DNA of 64,000 nt from Niabella soli DSM 19437 (GTDB taxonomy: Bacteria > Bacteroidota > Bacteroidia > Chitinophagales > Chitinophagaceae), in the NCBI RefSeq assembly GCF_000243115.2, contig NZ_CP007035.1:310001-374000 (forward strand), written 5' to 3'. Below the pieces are notes generated by a model. That model saw nothing but the letters and a program-made list of their open reading frames with translations, did no database searches and had not been told where the DNA came from. Positions 47,128 to 55,916 of this stretch are shown here, piece by piece (the first letter of the stretch is position 1; the number at the start of each line of letters is the position of its first letter). The translations under genes and the position numbers were made by a program.

Positions 47128-47181
47128 GATCATTGTTCCTTGACGCATGTCATGCTGTCCGCCGCGGCAGATCAGCATCTA
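47128..47181. repeat. Right direct repeat flanking the GIY-YIG gene
   Basis: This is the 54-bp partner of 46668-46720. It begins GATCATTGTTCCTTGACGCA and ends CAGATCAGCATCTA. The argS stop codon lies 20 bp further on. Confidence 0.85.
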
Positions 47182-47200
47182 ATCTTCTCAGCAGTGCGCA

Positions 47201-48976
47201 CTACATCCGTTCCGGCACATTAATACCCAATAACGCCATTGAGGCTTTGATCGTCCCGGCGGTTAAGGCGCAGATTTTCAAGCGTAATGCTTTCTTTTCC
47301 GCAGATCCGGCATTGCGCACGGAATGCGCCGTATAAAAACTATTGAATAATTTGGCAACGCTGAAAGCATAAATGGCCAGCAGGGAAGGATTGTGCTCGG
47401 CAGCAGCCTGTTTTACAATGGTAGTAAACTGTTCCAGCAGCACTAATAGTTCCTTTTCCAATGGAAGTAATGGCGTTGCTGCATCCGCTGTTTCAGCCAA
47501 AGGCTCATTGCGTAAAATGGATTTGATACGCGCATGGGTATATTGTATAAACGGACCAGTAAAGCCCTGGAAATCGATGCTTTCGTCAGGATTAAAGACC
47601 ATGCGCTTTTTAGGATCTACCCGCAACAGGAAAAATTTCAGCGCTCCCAAAGCAATGGTGTCGTATAATGCGGTCAATTCTGTTGGGGAGAAATCTTTAA
47701 CCTTGCCCAGTTCCTCCGTTTTTGCGGCGGCCACTTTTACTAATTCATCCAGCAGGTCGTCTGCATCCACTACGGTGCCTTCGCGGGTCTTCATGCGGCC
47801 ACTGGGCAATTCCACCATACCATAACTGAGGTGGTAGATGCCGTCAGCGTAAGGCTTATGTAATTTTTGCAGGATCAGCTTTAATACTTTCATGTGATAG
47901 TTCTGCTCATCCGCAATCACATAAATACTTTGGTCATAGGGGAAGTCCTTATACTTTTCATCGGCCAACCCCAGGTCCTGCGTGATGTATACGGCTGTGC
48001 CGTCTTTTCGTAATACCAATTTTTCATCCAGCCCCTCATCGGTTAAATCGATCCATACGCTGCCATCTTCTTTTTTGAAGAACACGCCATCGCTCAGGCC
48101 CTGTTCTACAAACTGCTTTCCTAAAATATAGGTATCACTCTCGTAATAAATTTTATCAAAATCAGTACCGATGCGTTTATAGGTTGCATCAAAGCCGCTG
48201 TATACCCACTGGTTCATTTTTTTCCACAGGGCCATGACCTCCGGCTTGCCGGCTTCCCAGTCTACCAGCATTTGCTGAGCGGCCTTCATTACAGGTGCTT
48301 CTTTCTCGGCATCCTCTTTGCTCAGTCCCTGGTTTACTAACTCCACAATCTGTTCCTTATGTTTCTGTCCGAACAGCACATAATAATCACCTACGAGGTG
48401 ATCGCCTTTGATTCCCGTTGATTCCGGCGTAGCGTCATTCCCATAGAGCTGCCAGGATACCATCGATTTTGAAATATGGATGCCCCGGTCGTTAGAAATA
48501 CAGCATTTCTGCACTTCACACCCGGTTGATTTCAGGATCTCCGCAATGGACCAGCCCAGGAAATTATTTCTTAAATGACCTAAATGCAGCGGCTTGTTTG
48601 TATTGGGGGAGGAATACTCCACCATCACTTTGGCGGGGTTATCCGTTTCCCTGCCCAATGAACTGCTGTTGAAATTTTTATCAAGATAACTGGTCCAGAT
48701 CGTTTCTGCGATAGTAAGATTTAGAAAACCTTTGATGACATTAAATGCGGTAATTAATGTGGGTTGATCGGTGGTAAGCTTTTCGCCTATTTCCTGTCCG
48801 AGGTCTTCCGGCTTTTTCTTTAACTCTTTTACTAATGAAAATAATACAACCGTATAATCCCCTTCAAACTCCGGTTTGGTCGTATTGATGGCAATAGCCG
48901 CGGGGGCAAAATCCTTCTGATATAAATCTTTTAATGCACCTGCAACAACGGGCCTCAATATATCCACAATGCTCAT
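47201..48976 (-). CDS. argS: Arginyl-tRNA synthetase
   Basis: The start is placed at 48976 (MSIVDILRPVV), giving 591 residues. An upstream ATG at 49024 would lie before a good promoter box (minus-strand TAAATTTG at 48994-49001). The class I HIGH motif is HLGH in LHLGHLRNN. The KMSKS motif is replaced by MKTREG, as is usual in ArgS. The N-terminal Add1 domain and the C-terminal anticodon-binding helices (LLAIYAFSVAKLFNSFYTAH) are complete. It is essential for charging tRNA-Arg. Confidence 0.96.
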   Translation of the reverse strand: MSIVDILRPVVAGALKDLYQKDFAPAAIAINTTKPEFEGDYTVVLFSLVKELKKKPEDLGQEIGEKLTTDQPTLITAFNVIKGFLNLTIAETIWTSYLDKNFNSSSLGRETDNPAKVMVEYSSPNTNKPLHLGHLRNNFLGWSIAEILKSTGCEVQKCCISNDRGIHISKSMVSWQLYGNDATPESTGIKGDHLVGDYYVLFGQKHKEQIVELVNQGLSKEDAEKEAPVMKAAQQMLVDWEAGKPEVMALWKKMNQWVYSGFDATYKRIGTDFDKIYYESDTYILGKQFVEQGLSDGVFFKKEDGSVWIDLTDEGLDEKLVLRKDGTAVYITQDLGLADEKYKDFPYDQSIYVIADEQNYHMKVLKLILQKLHKPYADGIYHLSYGMVELPSGRMKTREGTVVDADDLLDELVKVAAAKTEELGKVKDFSPTELTALYDTIALGALKFFLLRVDPKKRMVFNPDESIDFQGFTGPFIQYTHARIKSILRNEPLAETADAATPLLPLEKELLVLLEQFTTIVKQAAAEHNPSLLAIYAFSVAKLFNSFYTAHSVRNAGSAEKKALRLKICALTAGTIKASMALLGINVPERM

Positions 48977-48993
48977 TCCTTTCAAATTTGTTG

Positions 48994-49001
48994 CAAATTT
49001 A
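48994..49001 (-). promoter_or_regulatory. Putative -7 promoter element of argS
   Basis: Minus-strand TAAATTTG lies 17 bp before the chosen argS ATG and matches TAnnTTTG. Its position supports the shorter start. Confidence 0.5.
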
Positions 49002-49050
49002 AGGAACGCCGGGGCAGAAATCATTTTAATAAGGAATATCTTCGCGCCGG

Positions 49051-49569
49051 ATGAGGAAGCACTTACATAAGACCCGGGATTTTATCCTTCCTGTTATTGA
49101 TTTTTTTTACCCGCCCTTTAAGGCGCTGATGCCATTGCAAACGTTCCGTTATGCCGTTTCCGGCGCGGGAAATACCTTGCTGGGCCTGGTGGCCTATTAT
49201 ATAACGTATAAATTTATCCTGGAAGGCCGCGATTTTCATTTTAGCTTCTATGCATTTAAATCGCACGTGGCGGCACTGGTAGTTTCATTTGTTGTAACCT
49301 TTGTGGTTGGCTTTTTCCTGATGAAATATGTGGTCTTTGATGATAGCCGGATCAGGGGGCGGGTGCAACTGTTCCGCTATCTCCTGGTTTGTGTATTCAA
49401 CCTGACGCTGAATTATATTCTTTTAAAAATTGCGGTTGAAAGCTGGCATATTTACCCGGTATTTGCGCAAATAGGCACTACGGTGGTGGTGGTGCTCTTT
49501 AGCTACCTGGCCCAGCGGCATTTCAGTTTTAAAAAGGAAACAGAACCCAGCTATCTCGAAGAGGACTGA
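49051..49569 (+). CDS. GtrA family membrane protein
   Basis: This 172-residue protein has four hydrophobic helices and the GtrA landmarks: FRYAVSGAGNTLLGLVAYYI near the start and SFVVTFVVGFFLMKYVVF in the middle. GtrA proteins are thought to move polyprenyl-linked sugars across the inner membrane for envelope glycosylation. The gene is divergent from argS with a gap of about 75 bp and has no partner glycosyltransferase next to it. Confidence 0.88.
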   Translation: MRKHLHKTRDFILPVIDFFYPPFKALMPLQTFRYAVSGAGNTLLGLVAYYITYKFILEGRDFHFSFYAFKSHVAALVVSFVVTFVVGFFLMKYVVFDDSRIRGRVQLFRYLLVCVFNLTLNYILLKIAVESWHIYPVFAQIGTTVVVVLFSYLAQRHFSFKKETEPSYLEED

Positions 49570-49657
49570 AGAATATTAAAGCACTGCAGATTGTTTGTTT
49601 TTACAAAACTTAAGTCCCCGTGTTTGGAGAAAAAGATGGGAAGTTGCCTTATTCCAC

Positions 49658-51016
49658 CTAAAACTTAAACGCTTTTCCACCCACCATCACTTCCTGGGTC
49701 TTTTCATCAAACGTTGCTTTCATTCCTGTATGGGAAGCCGCAGTGGTCATAATATTGGCTATTGAGTGCATATATCCAGCCTCCACCGGGGCATTGGTTT
49801 GCTTACGGCTGCGCACACATTCCATCCAGTTCAGCATATGATTGCTGGTTAAAGGATCGCCACCGGTATTAGCGCCTGCGGCTACTTTTTCGACCTTTTC
49901 CGTTAATGCGAAATCGGGCAGTAAATTTTCTTTCATCCCCATGTCTTTGGCGGCCGATTCTTTCAGTCCGCCTTTAGGAGAAACCCTGTTAGTGATCAGG
50001 TTCAGCTCACCTCCATTGGAATAGTATACTTCTGATGGCTGATCACTTCCATTGCCCATGCGGGATTGAAATACCACCTGGAAGCCTTTGGTCAGATCGT
50101 CTTCCGGGCCATATTCAAATGCGGCGGAGAGGGTGTCCCAGTTCCGGCGTCCATCCTTCCATTGGTAAATACCGCCGTTTGCGGTAACGCTGCGCGGATG
50201 CTTCAAACCGCTGAACCAATGTACTGTATCGATCTGGTGGCTCATCCATTGTCCCGGCAATCCGGAAGAGTAGGGCCAGAACAACCGGTATTCCAGGTAT
50301 TTCCGCGGATCCCATTCCTCATGCGGCCGGTTGGCCAGGTAGCGGTTCCAGTCCGTGTCTTCTTTTCTTAGTTTCGCCACCAGTTCCGGCCTGCGCCAGC
50401 GCCCCGGCTGGTTCACATTCCAGGTAAGTTCTACCATATAGATATCGCCAAATTTACCCGATTTGATAAATTCATTTGCCGCCTGGTAATTGGCCCCGCT
50501 TCTGCGTTGCGACCCGATCTGTATAATTTGTTTGGACGCTTTGATGGCTTTAAGCGCCGCCCGGGCATCCTCCATGGTTTCGGCAAAAGGCTTTTCCACA
50601 TAAGCGTCGCACCGGGCGCTTACGGCTTCAATCGCGTGCAGGGCATGTAAAAAATCCGCCGTGCTGATGATAACGGCGTCTACATCTTTTGCTGCATATA
50701 ATTCATCATTATTGCGATAGCCCTTCACCGGATGGCCCAGTTTTTCAGAAAGAAAAGCAGTGCCCAGGTCCCGGCGATAACTCCACAGATCTGAAACCCC
50801 CGTAATATCAAAGTTTAATTTTTTGTAATGATTGAAAAAGGCCGGAAAAAGGGAAGACCGGAAACGGTCGGAAAATCCTACGATATTTACCCGCACCCGT
50901 TCGTTGGCGCCCAGGATATTTGCATAACTTTTGGCGCTCATACCCATGGTGGCCAGGTAAGTGCCTGCGGAGGCCAATGTAAACTGTTTAATGAATTTTC
51001 TTCTTGAATCAGACAT
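49658..51016 (-). CDS. Secreted Gfo/Idh/MocA family oxidoreductase with Tat-like signal
   Basis: The start at 51016 (MSDSRRKFIKQFTLASAGTY) is chosen because it begins directly with a twin-arginine-type signal; an upstream ATG at 51259 is rejected. The 452-residue protein has an NAD-binding domain (VRVNIVGFSDRF, an altered glycine loop) and the EKPFAETM motif of the family, then the C-terminal oxidoreductase domain. Such exported members occur widely in Bacteroidota and are thought to act on carbohydrate derivatives in the periplasm. The substrate is unknown. Confidence 0.85.
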   Translation of the reverse strand: MSDSRRKFIKQFTLASAGTYLATMGMSAKSYANILGANERVRVNIVGFSDRFRSSLFPAFFNHYKKLNFDITGVSDLWSYRRDLGTAFLSEKLGHPVKGYRNNDELYAAKDVDAVIISTADFLHALHAIEAVSARCDAYVEKPFAETMEDARAALKAIKASKQIIQIGSQRRSGANYQAANEFIKSGKFGDIYMVELTWNVNQPGRWRRPELVAKLRKEDTDWNRYLANRPHEEWDPRKYLEYRLFWPYSSGLPGQWMSHQIDTVHWFSGLKHPRSVTANGGIYQWKDGRRNWDTLSAAFEYGPEDDLTKGFQVVFQSRMGNGSDQPSEVYYSNGGELNLITNRVSPKGGLKESAAKDMGMKENLLPDFALTEKVEKVAAGANTGGDPLTSNHMLNWMECVRSRKQTNAPVEAGYMHSIANIMTTAASHTGMKATFDEKTQEVMVGGKAFKF

Positions 51017-51321
51017 ATGACAATAGATTAAAGGGTTCAAAAATGTGCCAATCGTGCTGCTATAAATATAGGGAAGAATTGGCATAAATCCACAGATTCT
51101 TGCTACAACGTTTTCGAGGAATGGATTGATAAGCAATTGATTCATATATAGATAATAGGGGTTGCAGGAAAAGAGGGCTGATTTTTTAAAACGCAGGTTC
51201 CAAGTGCTGTTTACAACGGCATGACATTTTTGCATATTCTTATGAAACGGCATAATCATTGAAAGCTAGAAGGTACTGCAATCGCGGTACTATTTAATAA
51301 AAGGAGAAAATCTTAAATACT
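51017..51321. other. Divergent intergenic region upstream of dnaK
   Basis: This region of about 305 bp separates two divergent genes. It contains a 7-bp inverted repeat GTACTGC/GCGGTAC at 51273-51290, 32 bp before the dnaK ATG, and a ribosome-binding-like AAAGGAG at about 51299. No CIRCE element was found. Nothing else is evident. Confidence 0.55.
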
Positions 51322-53241
51322 ATGGCAAAAATTATTGGTATTGACTTAGGAACCACAAATAGCTGTGTATCAGTTATGGAAGGTAATGAACCAGTGGTGA
51401 TCGCCAACGATGAGGGACGCCGTACCACCCCATCCGTTGTAGCATTTTTAAAAAACGGCGAACGTAAAGTAGGAGATCCTGCAAAACGGCAGGCGATAAC
51501 CAACCCTCAGAACACTATTATGTCCGTAAAACGTTTTATGGGACGTAAGTATGATGAAGTTAAAGACGAACTTTCCCATATCAGTTACAAGGTAGTTCGC
51601 GGAGATAATGATACTATCCGTATAGATATCGACGGCCGTTTATACACCCCGCAGGAAATTTCAGCAATGATCCTGCAGAAAATGAAAAAAACAGCGGAAG
51701 ATTACCTGGGACAGGAGGTAAACGAAGCGGTTATTACCGTACCTGCTTATTTCAATGACGCCCAGCGTCAGGCTACCAAAGAAGCCGGGGAAATTGCCGG
51801 TTTAAATGTACGCCGGATCATCAACGAGCCTACAGCCGCTGCGCTGGCGTATGGTTTGGATAAGGGAGGCAAGGATCATAATATCGCCGTATTTGATTTA
51901 GGCGGTGGTACGTTTGATATCTCGGTGCTGGAACTGGGCGATGGCGTATTTGAAGTAAAATCGACCAATGGTGATACCCACCTGGGCGGGGATGATTTTG
52001 ATAAAGTGATCATGGACTGGCTGGCAGAAGAATTTAAGAACGATGAAGCGATCGACCTGCGTAAAGACCCTATGGCATTACAGCGCTTGAAAGAAGCTGC
52101 TGAAAAGGCAAAGATCGAATTATCTTCTTCTACAGAAACGGAGATCAATCTTCCTTATGTAACGGCGGTTGACGGAGTACCCAAGCACCTGGTTAAGAAA
52201 TTAACCCGTGCCAAATTTGAGCAACTGGCCGATAGCCTGTTTGCCCGTTGTCTGAAGCCTTGTGAAGCGGCGTTAAAAGACGCTGGTATGAATGCTTCCC
52301 AGATTGACGAAGTGATCCTGGTGGGCGGTAGCACCCGTATTCCTAAAGTACAGGAAATTGTAGAAAAATTCTTTGGTAAAAAACCCAATAAAGGAGTGAA
52401 TCCTGATGAAGTGGTAGCTGTAGGCGCTGCGATTCAGGGAGCTGTATTAACCGGTGAAGTAAAAGATGTATTGTTATTGGATGTTACCCCGCTTTCCCTG
52501 GGTATTGAAACAATGGGTGGTGTAATGACTACGCTGATCCCTTCCAATACCACTATTCCTACAAAGAAATCGGAAGTGTTCTCTACTGCCAGCGATAACC
52601 AGCCGGGTGTACAGATCCATGTATTACAGGGCGAACGCTCTATGGCAAAAGACAATAAGAGCCTGGGTATTTTTAACCTGGATGGCATTCCACCGGCTCC
52701 GAGAGGGGTTCCCCAAATTGAAGTGATCTTTGATATTGATGCCAATGGTATCATGCACGTTACGGCGAAAGATAAAGGCACTGGCAAAGAACAAAAGATC
52801 CATATTGAGGCCGGTAGCGGCTTAAGCAAAGAAGAAGTGGAAAAAATGAAGGCTGAAGCTAAAGCCAACGAAGCTTCTGATAAAGCGGAAAAAGAAAAGA
52901 TCGACAAATTGAACAGCGCGGACAGCCTGGTATTTCAAACAGAAAAACAACTGAAAGAATACGGCGACAAGATCCCCGCTGATAAAAAATCAGTTATCGA
53001 GGGTGCGGTTGGTAAATTAAAAGAAGCGCATAAGGTACAGGATGTTGCGGCTATTGATAAAGCAATGGAAGAACTGAATGCCGCATGGACGGCTGCCAGC
53101 GAGGATATCTATAAATCCGGACAAGGTGCCGATGGTGGTGCCCAGGCAAATGCCGGACAGCCGGGTGGCGATGGTCAGCAGAGCAACGCTGCCGGTGGCG
53201 CCGAAGACGTAACCGACGTTCCCTTTGAGGAAGTGAAATAG
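51322..53241 (+). CDS. dnaK: Chaperone DnaK (Hsp70)
   Basis: The 639-residue protein is a full-length Hsp70: N-terminal ATPase with [16 protein letters not shown], the phosphate loop [11 protein letters not shown] and [11 protein letters not shown]; then the substrate-binding domain ([17 protein letters not shown]) and lid. The Gly/Ala/Gln-rich tail ends DVPFEEVK, close to the usual EEVK-type end. It refolds proteins with DnaJ and GrpE, which are not in this window. It is monocistronic, with a strong terminator. Confidence 0.99.
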   Translation: MAKIIGIDLGTTNSCVSVMEGNEPVVIANDEGRRTTPSVVAFLKNGERKVGDPAKRQAITNPQNTIMSVKRFMGRKYDEVKDELSHISYKVVRGDNDTIRIDIDGRLYTPQEISAMILQKMKKTAEDYLGQEVNEAVITVPAYFNDAQRQATKEAGEIAGLNVRRIINEPTAAALAYGLDKGGKDHNIAVFDLGGGTFDISVLELGDGVFEVKSTNGDTHLGGDDFDKVIMDWLAEEFKNDEAIDLRKDPMALQRLKEAAEKAKIELSSSTETEINLPYVTAVDGVPKHLVKKLTRAKFEQLADSLFARCLKPCEAALKDAGMNASQIDEVILVGGSTRIPKVQEIVEKFFGKKPNKGVNPDEVVAVGAAIQGAVLTGEVKDVLLLDVTPLSLGIETMGGVMTTLIPSNTTIPTKKSEVFSTASDNQPGVQIHVLQGERSMAKDNKSLGIFNLDGIPPAPRGVPQIEVIFDIDANGIMHVTAKDKGTGKEQKIHIEAGSGLSKEEVEKMKAEAKANEASDKAEKEKIDKLNSADSLVFQTEKQLKEYGDKIPADKKSVIEGAVGKLKEAHKVQDVAAIDKAMEELNAAWTAASEDIYKSGQGADGGAQANAGQPGGDGQQSNAAGGAEDVTDVPFEEVK

Positions 53242-53262
53242 ATTATCATTATAGCAAAAAGT

Positions 53263-53290
53263 AAGGCTGTCTGAAAGGACGGCCTTTTTT
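53263..53290 (+). terminator. Rho-independent terminator of dnaK
   Basis: A 9-bp stem (AAGGCTGTC with GACGGCCTT, one T-G pair) has a TGAAAG loop and ends in TTTTTT. Confidence 0.93.
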
Positions 53291-53299
53291 AATGGAAAA

Positions 53300-53835
53300 G
53301 CAAATGTGAGAATTTGAACCCCGATAGCTATCGGGAGAGAGAATATTAAACTAACAAAACGCGTCATCCAGACGCCTGCGCAGCCGGGGAGGGAGCTCGT
53401 GCAGGCGGGATGAATGAATTTGAAGATTTGAAAATGGTGATAATGAACCGGTATCAAAATTATCATTATGGGCTTAGCTATCCCTCTGATTGCGATCGAT
53501 GTGAACCTGATGGAAGGCAATTAAGAAAAATGGTAGATCCCAGCGCAGGGCGTTGCTTTCAAGTTCAAATGGGTCGTGCCGACGGCACTCATTTTTCTAC
53601 CCGGCACATCACTTCTGAATAAATTCCGAAGTTGCCTGACGAGCGCAAGCCTCTGGCTTTCTATAATATAAAGAATAGTGTTGTGCCGGCAGATCCTTCC
53701 CGCCGGTTAAGATTGAAGAGGCGTAGCCCCGGTTTAATAGGTTAACAAGGGACTTTAGTTCCTTGTTAACCTGTGTGGAAATGAAATCAGAGAGCCCGCG
53801 GCTCGGCCTATGTCGGCTCAATAATAGTATCCTTT
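53300..53835. other. Gene-free block of strong hairpins and dispersed repeats
   Basis: In order it holds: AATTTGA-type words (53303-53319, 53414-53437); the palindrome CCCGATAGCTATCGGG (53320-53335); a hairpin of TCATCC/GGATGA and CGCCTGC/GCAGGCG arms (53364-53413); GTGCCG/CGGCAC (53576-53588); an 8-bp long-range pairing CCGGCACA (53601-53608) with TGTGCCGG (53682-53689); a 14-bp stem GGTTAACAAGGGAC/GTTCCTTGTTAACC (53740-53771); and GAGCC/GGCTC (53792-53804). A 70-codon open frame at 53410-53622 shows no coding character. It may be one or more dispersed structured elements. Confidence 0.6.
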
Positions 53836-53908
53836 CTAATCAATAGGGTCATGGATATTTTAATAAGATTGCTACCGGCTTATTATGAGTGATCAAAACA
53901 ACATAAAA

Positions 53909-53940
53909 AAAAGAGTGCGGCAGTTATGCAGCACTCTTTT
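53909..53940 (-). terminator. Terminator of the nagB-like gene, possibly bidirectional
   Basis: AAAAGAGTGC (53909-53918) pairs with GCACTCTTTT (53931-53940). On the minus strand a T run follows, 20 bp after the nagB-like stop. Confidence 0.9.
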
Positions 53941-53960
53941 GTAAAAAATTCTATATACTA

Positions 53961-55892
53961 TTAATAATGCCAACGCACGAAGGCTTCCATGGCCGCGTAA
54001 TGCGTTAAACCCAGGTCTGCATAAATGGCAGCGGTATTGGCATTGCGCTCTTCGGCTCTTTGCCAGAACTCCCGGTTATCTGATCCCTGGAAGGGCACCA
54101 TATCTTTTTGGGACTGGTGAATAAAAATACCAAAACGTTTTTTCAATACCTGTTCGGGGCTCATGGGCACGGCCATTTCAATTTCCTCGATATTCCATTC
54201 CTGCCAGGCGCCTTTATACAGCCACAGCCAGCAGTCATTCACCCAGGCATCACCGGCCTCCCGGATGCGTTGAAGGGCCGCCAACACGGCATTAAAACAA
54301 ACGAGGTGCGTACCATGCGGGTCGGCAAAATCGCCGGCGCAGAATACCTGCTGGGGCTTTATTTTGCGGAGCAGCTCCATGGTGATCTTGATATCTTTTT
54401 CCCCCAGCGGTTTTTTGTCAATGGTTCCGGTTTCATAGAACGGCAGGTTCATAAAGTGAATATTGCTGTCCGGGATGCCCACATAGCGACAGGTAGCGCT
54501 GGCCTCGCCACGGCGGATCAATCCTTTTATCTGGCGGATGATCGGCGTATCGATCTGATCCGGTTTTTTACCCGCCACGTATTTACGTGTCTGGCTCAGG
54601 ATCTTCCCCGGTTTGTCGGAATCGATCTTGGCAATGTCGTTAAAGCCTACAGCAAAATCAAGGAAACGCGTTACAAATTCGTCCGTTACAGCAATGTTTC
54701 CTGAGGTCTGGTATCCTACATGCACATCGTGACCCTGGTCGTGCAGGCGCTGAAAAGTGCCGCCCATGCTGATAATATCATCATCAGGGTGGGGCGAAAA
54801 GATCAGTACGCGCTTGGGGTAGGGCTCCGAGCGCTCGGGGTGTGAAGGGATCACGGCGTTAGGCTTTCCGCCCGGCCAGCCGGTGATGCTGTCCCGCAGC
54901 ATATAGTACACTTCCAGATTGATCTCATACGCATTTCCTTTTTCCACCAGAAGATCACTGAGGCCATATTGATTGTAGTCCTCGTTGGTTAAAGAAAGCA
55001 CAGGTTTTTTAAGATCCAGGGCCATATTCACCACTGCTTTTTTTACGAGTTTGGGTGCCCATTCCACCTCGCCTGATAACCAGGGCGATTTTAAGCGGGT
55101 AAGTTCGGATGCGGCCATTTCATCAACGATAAACTGTACATCCGGGTGGCTTTGCAGTAACGATGCCGGTACGCGCTCCGTTTCCACTTCTTCCACTGCC
55201 GCTTTTACCGCTTTGGCTTTGGCCACACCCCAGGCCATCAGTATAATTTGCTTCGATTTTAATATGGTGCTGATGCCCATAGTTATGGCCATCCGGGGTA
55301 CATCGGAAATAGTAGCGAATTCAAAAGAATTGGCCAGACGCGTAGAATTTTCAAGGTTGATCAGCCTTGTTTTGCTATGAATGCCGGAGCCCGGTTCGTT
55401 GAAGCCGATATGCCCGTTATTACCGATCCCCAGTATCTGCAGGTCAATACCGCCGGCCTTTTCAATAAGCTGTTCGTATGCTGCACAAGCGGCTTTTACG
55501 TCTTCTTTTTTCACTTCGCCGTTAGGGATGTGGATGTTCTTTGGGTTGATATCCACATGCGAAAAAAGGTGGGTATGCATGAAACGGTAATAGCTCTGGA
55601 TGGCTTCCCGGCTGATGGGGTAGTACTCATCCAGGTTAAAAGTAACCACATTTTTAAAGCTGAGTTTTTCTTCCTTGTGCAGGCGCACCAGCTCGGCATA
55701 TAATGTTTTCGGACTGGAACCCGTAGCAAGCCCCAAAACACATTTTTGATTCAGCTTTTGTTTGGCACGAATCAGCTCCGCAATTGTTTTTGCAATAGCA
55801 AGAGACCCTTCTTTGGAGCCCGGATAGATCTTTACATCTATCTTCTCCAGTGCATCGGAATGGTTGGGTGTTATTGTTTGTGCTTTAGTCAT
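53961..55892 (-). CDS. nagB: Glucosamine-6-phosphate deaminase fused to a PIG-L/LmbE-like domain
   Basis: This 643-residue protein has two parts. Residues about 15-275 are a NagB isomerase/deaminase domain with LGLATGSSPKTLY, NLDEYY (Asp88) and GIGNNGHIGFNEPG (His161, Glu166). The usual Asp before that His is Asn159. Residues about 355-643 are a PIG-L/LmbE-like deacetylase domain with the zinc motif SPHPDDD (368-371). The NagB domain converts glucosamine-6-phosphate to fructose-6-phosphate and ammonia; the second domain may deacetylate an N-acetylated sugar first. Such fusions are known in Bacteroidota. It precedes a GH20 gene by 24 bp on the same strand in opposite operon order. Confidence 0.9.
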   Translation of the reverse strand: MTKAQTITPNHSDALEKIDVKIYPGSKEGSLAIAKTIAELIRAKQKLNQKCVLGLATGSSPKTLYAELVRLHKEEKLSFKNVVTFNLDEYYPISREAIQSYYRFMHTHLFSHVDINPKNIHIPNGEVKKEDVKAACAAYEQLIEKAGGIDLQILGIGNNGHIGFNEPGSGIHSKTRLINLENSTRLANSFEFATISDVPRMAITMGISTILKSKQIILMAWGVAKAKAVKAAVEEVETERVPASLLQSHPDVQFIVDEMAASELTRLKSPWLSGEVEWAPKLVKKAVVNMALDLKKPVLSLTNEDYNQYGLSDLLVEKGNAYEINLEVYYMLRDSITGWPGGKPNAVIPSHPERSEPYPKRVLIFSPHPDDDIISMGGTFQRLHDQGHDVHVGYQTSGNIAVTDEFVTRFLDFAVGFNDIAKIDSDKPGKILSQTRKYVAGKKPDQIDTPIIRQIKGLIRRGEASATCRYVGIPDSNIHFMNLPFYETGTIDKKPLGEKDIKITMELLRKIKPQQVFCAGDFADPHGTHLVCFNAVLAALQRIREAGDAWVNDCWLWLYKGAWQEWNIEEIEMAVPMSPEQVLKKRFGIFIHQSQKDMVPFQGSDNREFWQRAEERNANTAAIYADLGLTHYAAMEAFVRWHY

Positions 55893-55916
55893 CCTCTTAA
55901 TTTTTTGAATTGATTT

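Noticed and set aside
51250-51321. CIRCE/HrcA operator before dnaK
   Set aside because: The inverted repeat present has different arms and spacing from TTAGCACTC-N9-GAGTGCTAA.
53410-53622. 70-codon plus-strand frame
   Set aside because: It crosses a palindromic repeat and hairpins, and its composition is not protein-like.
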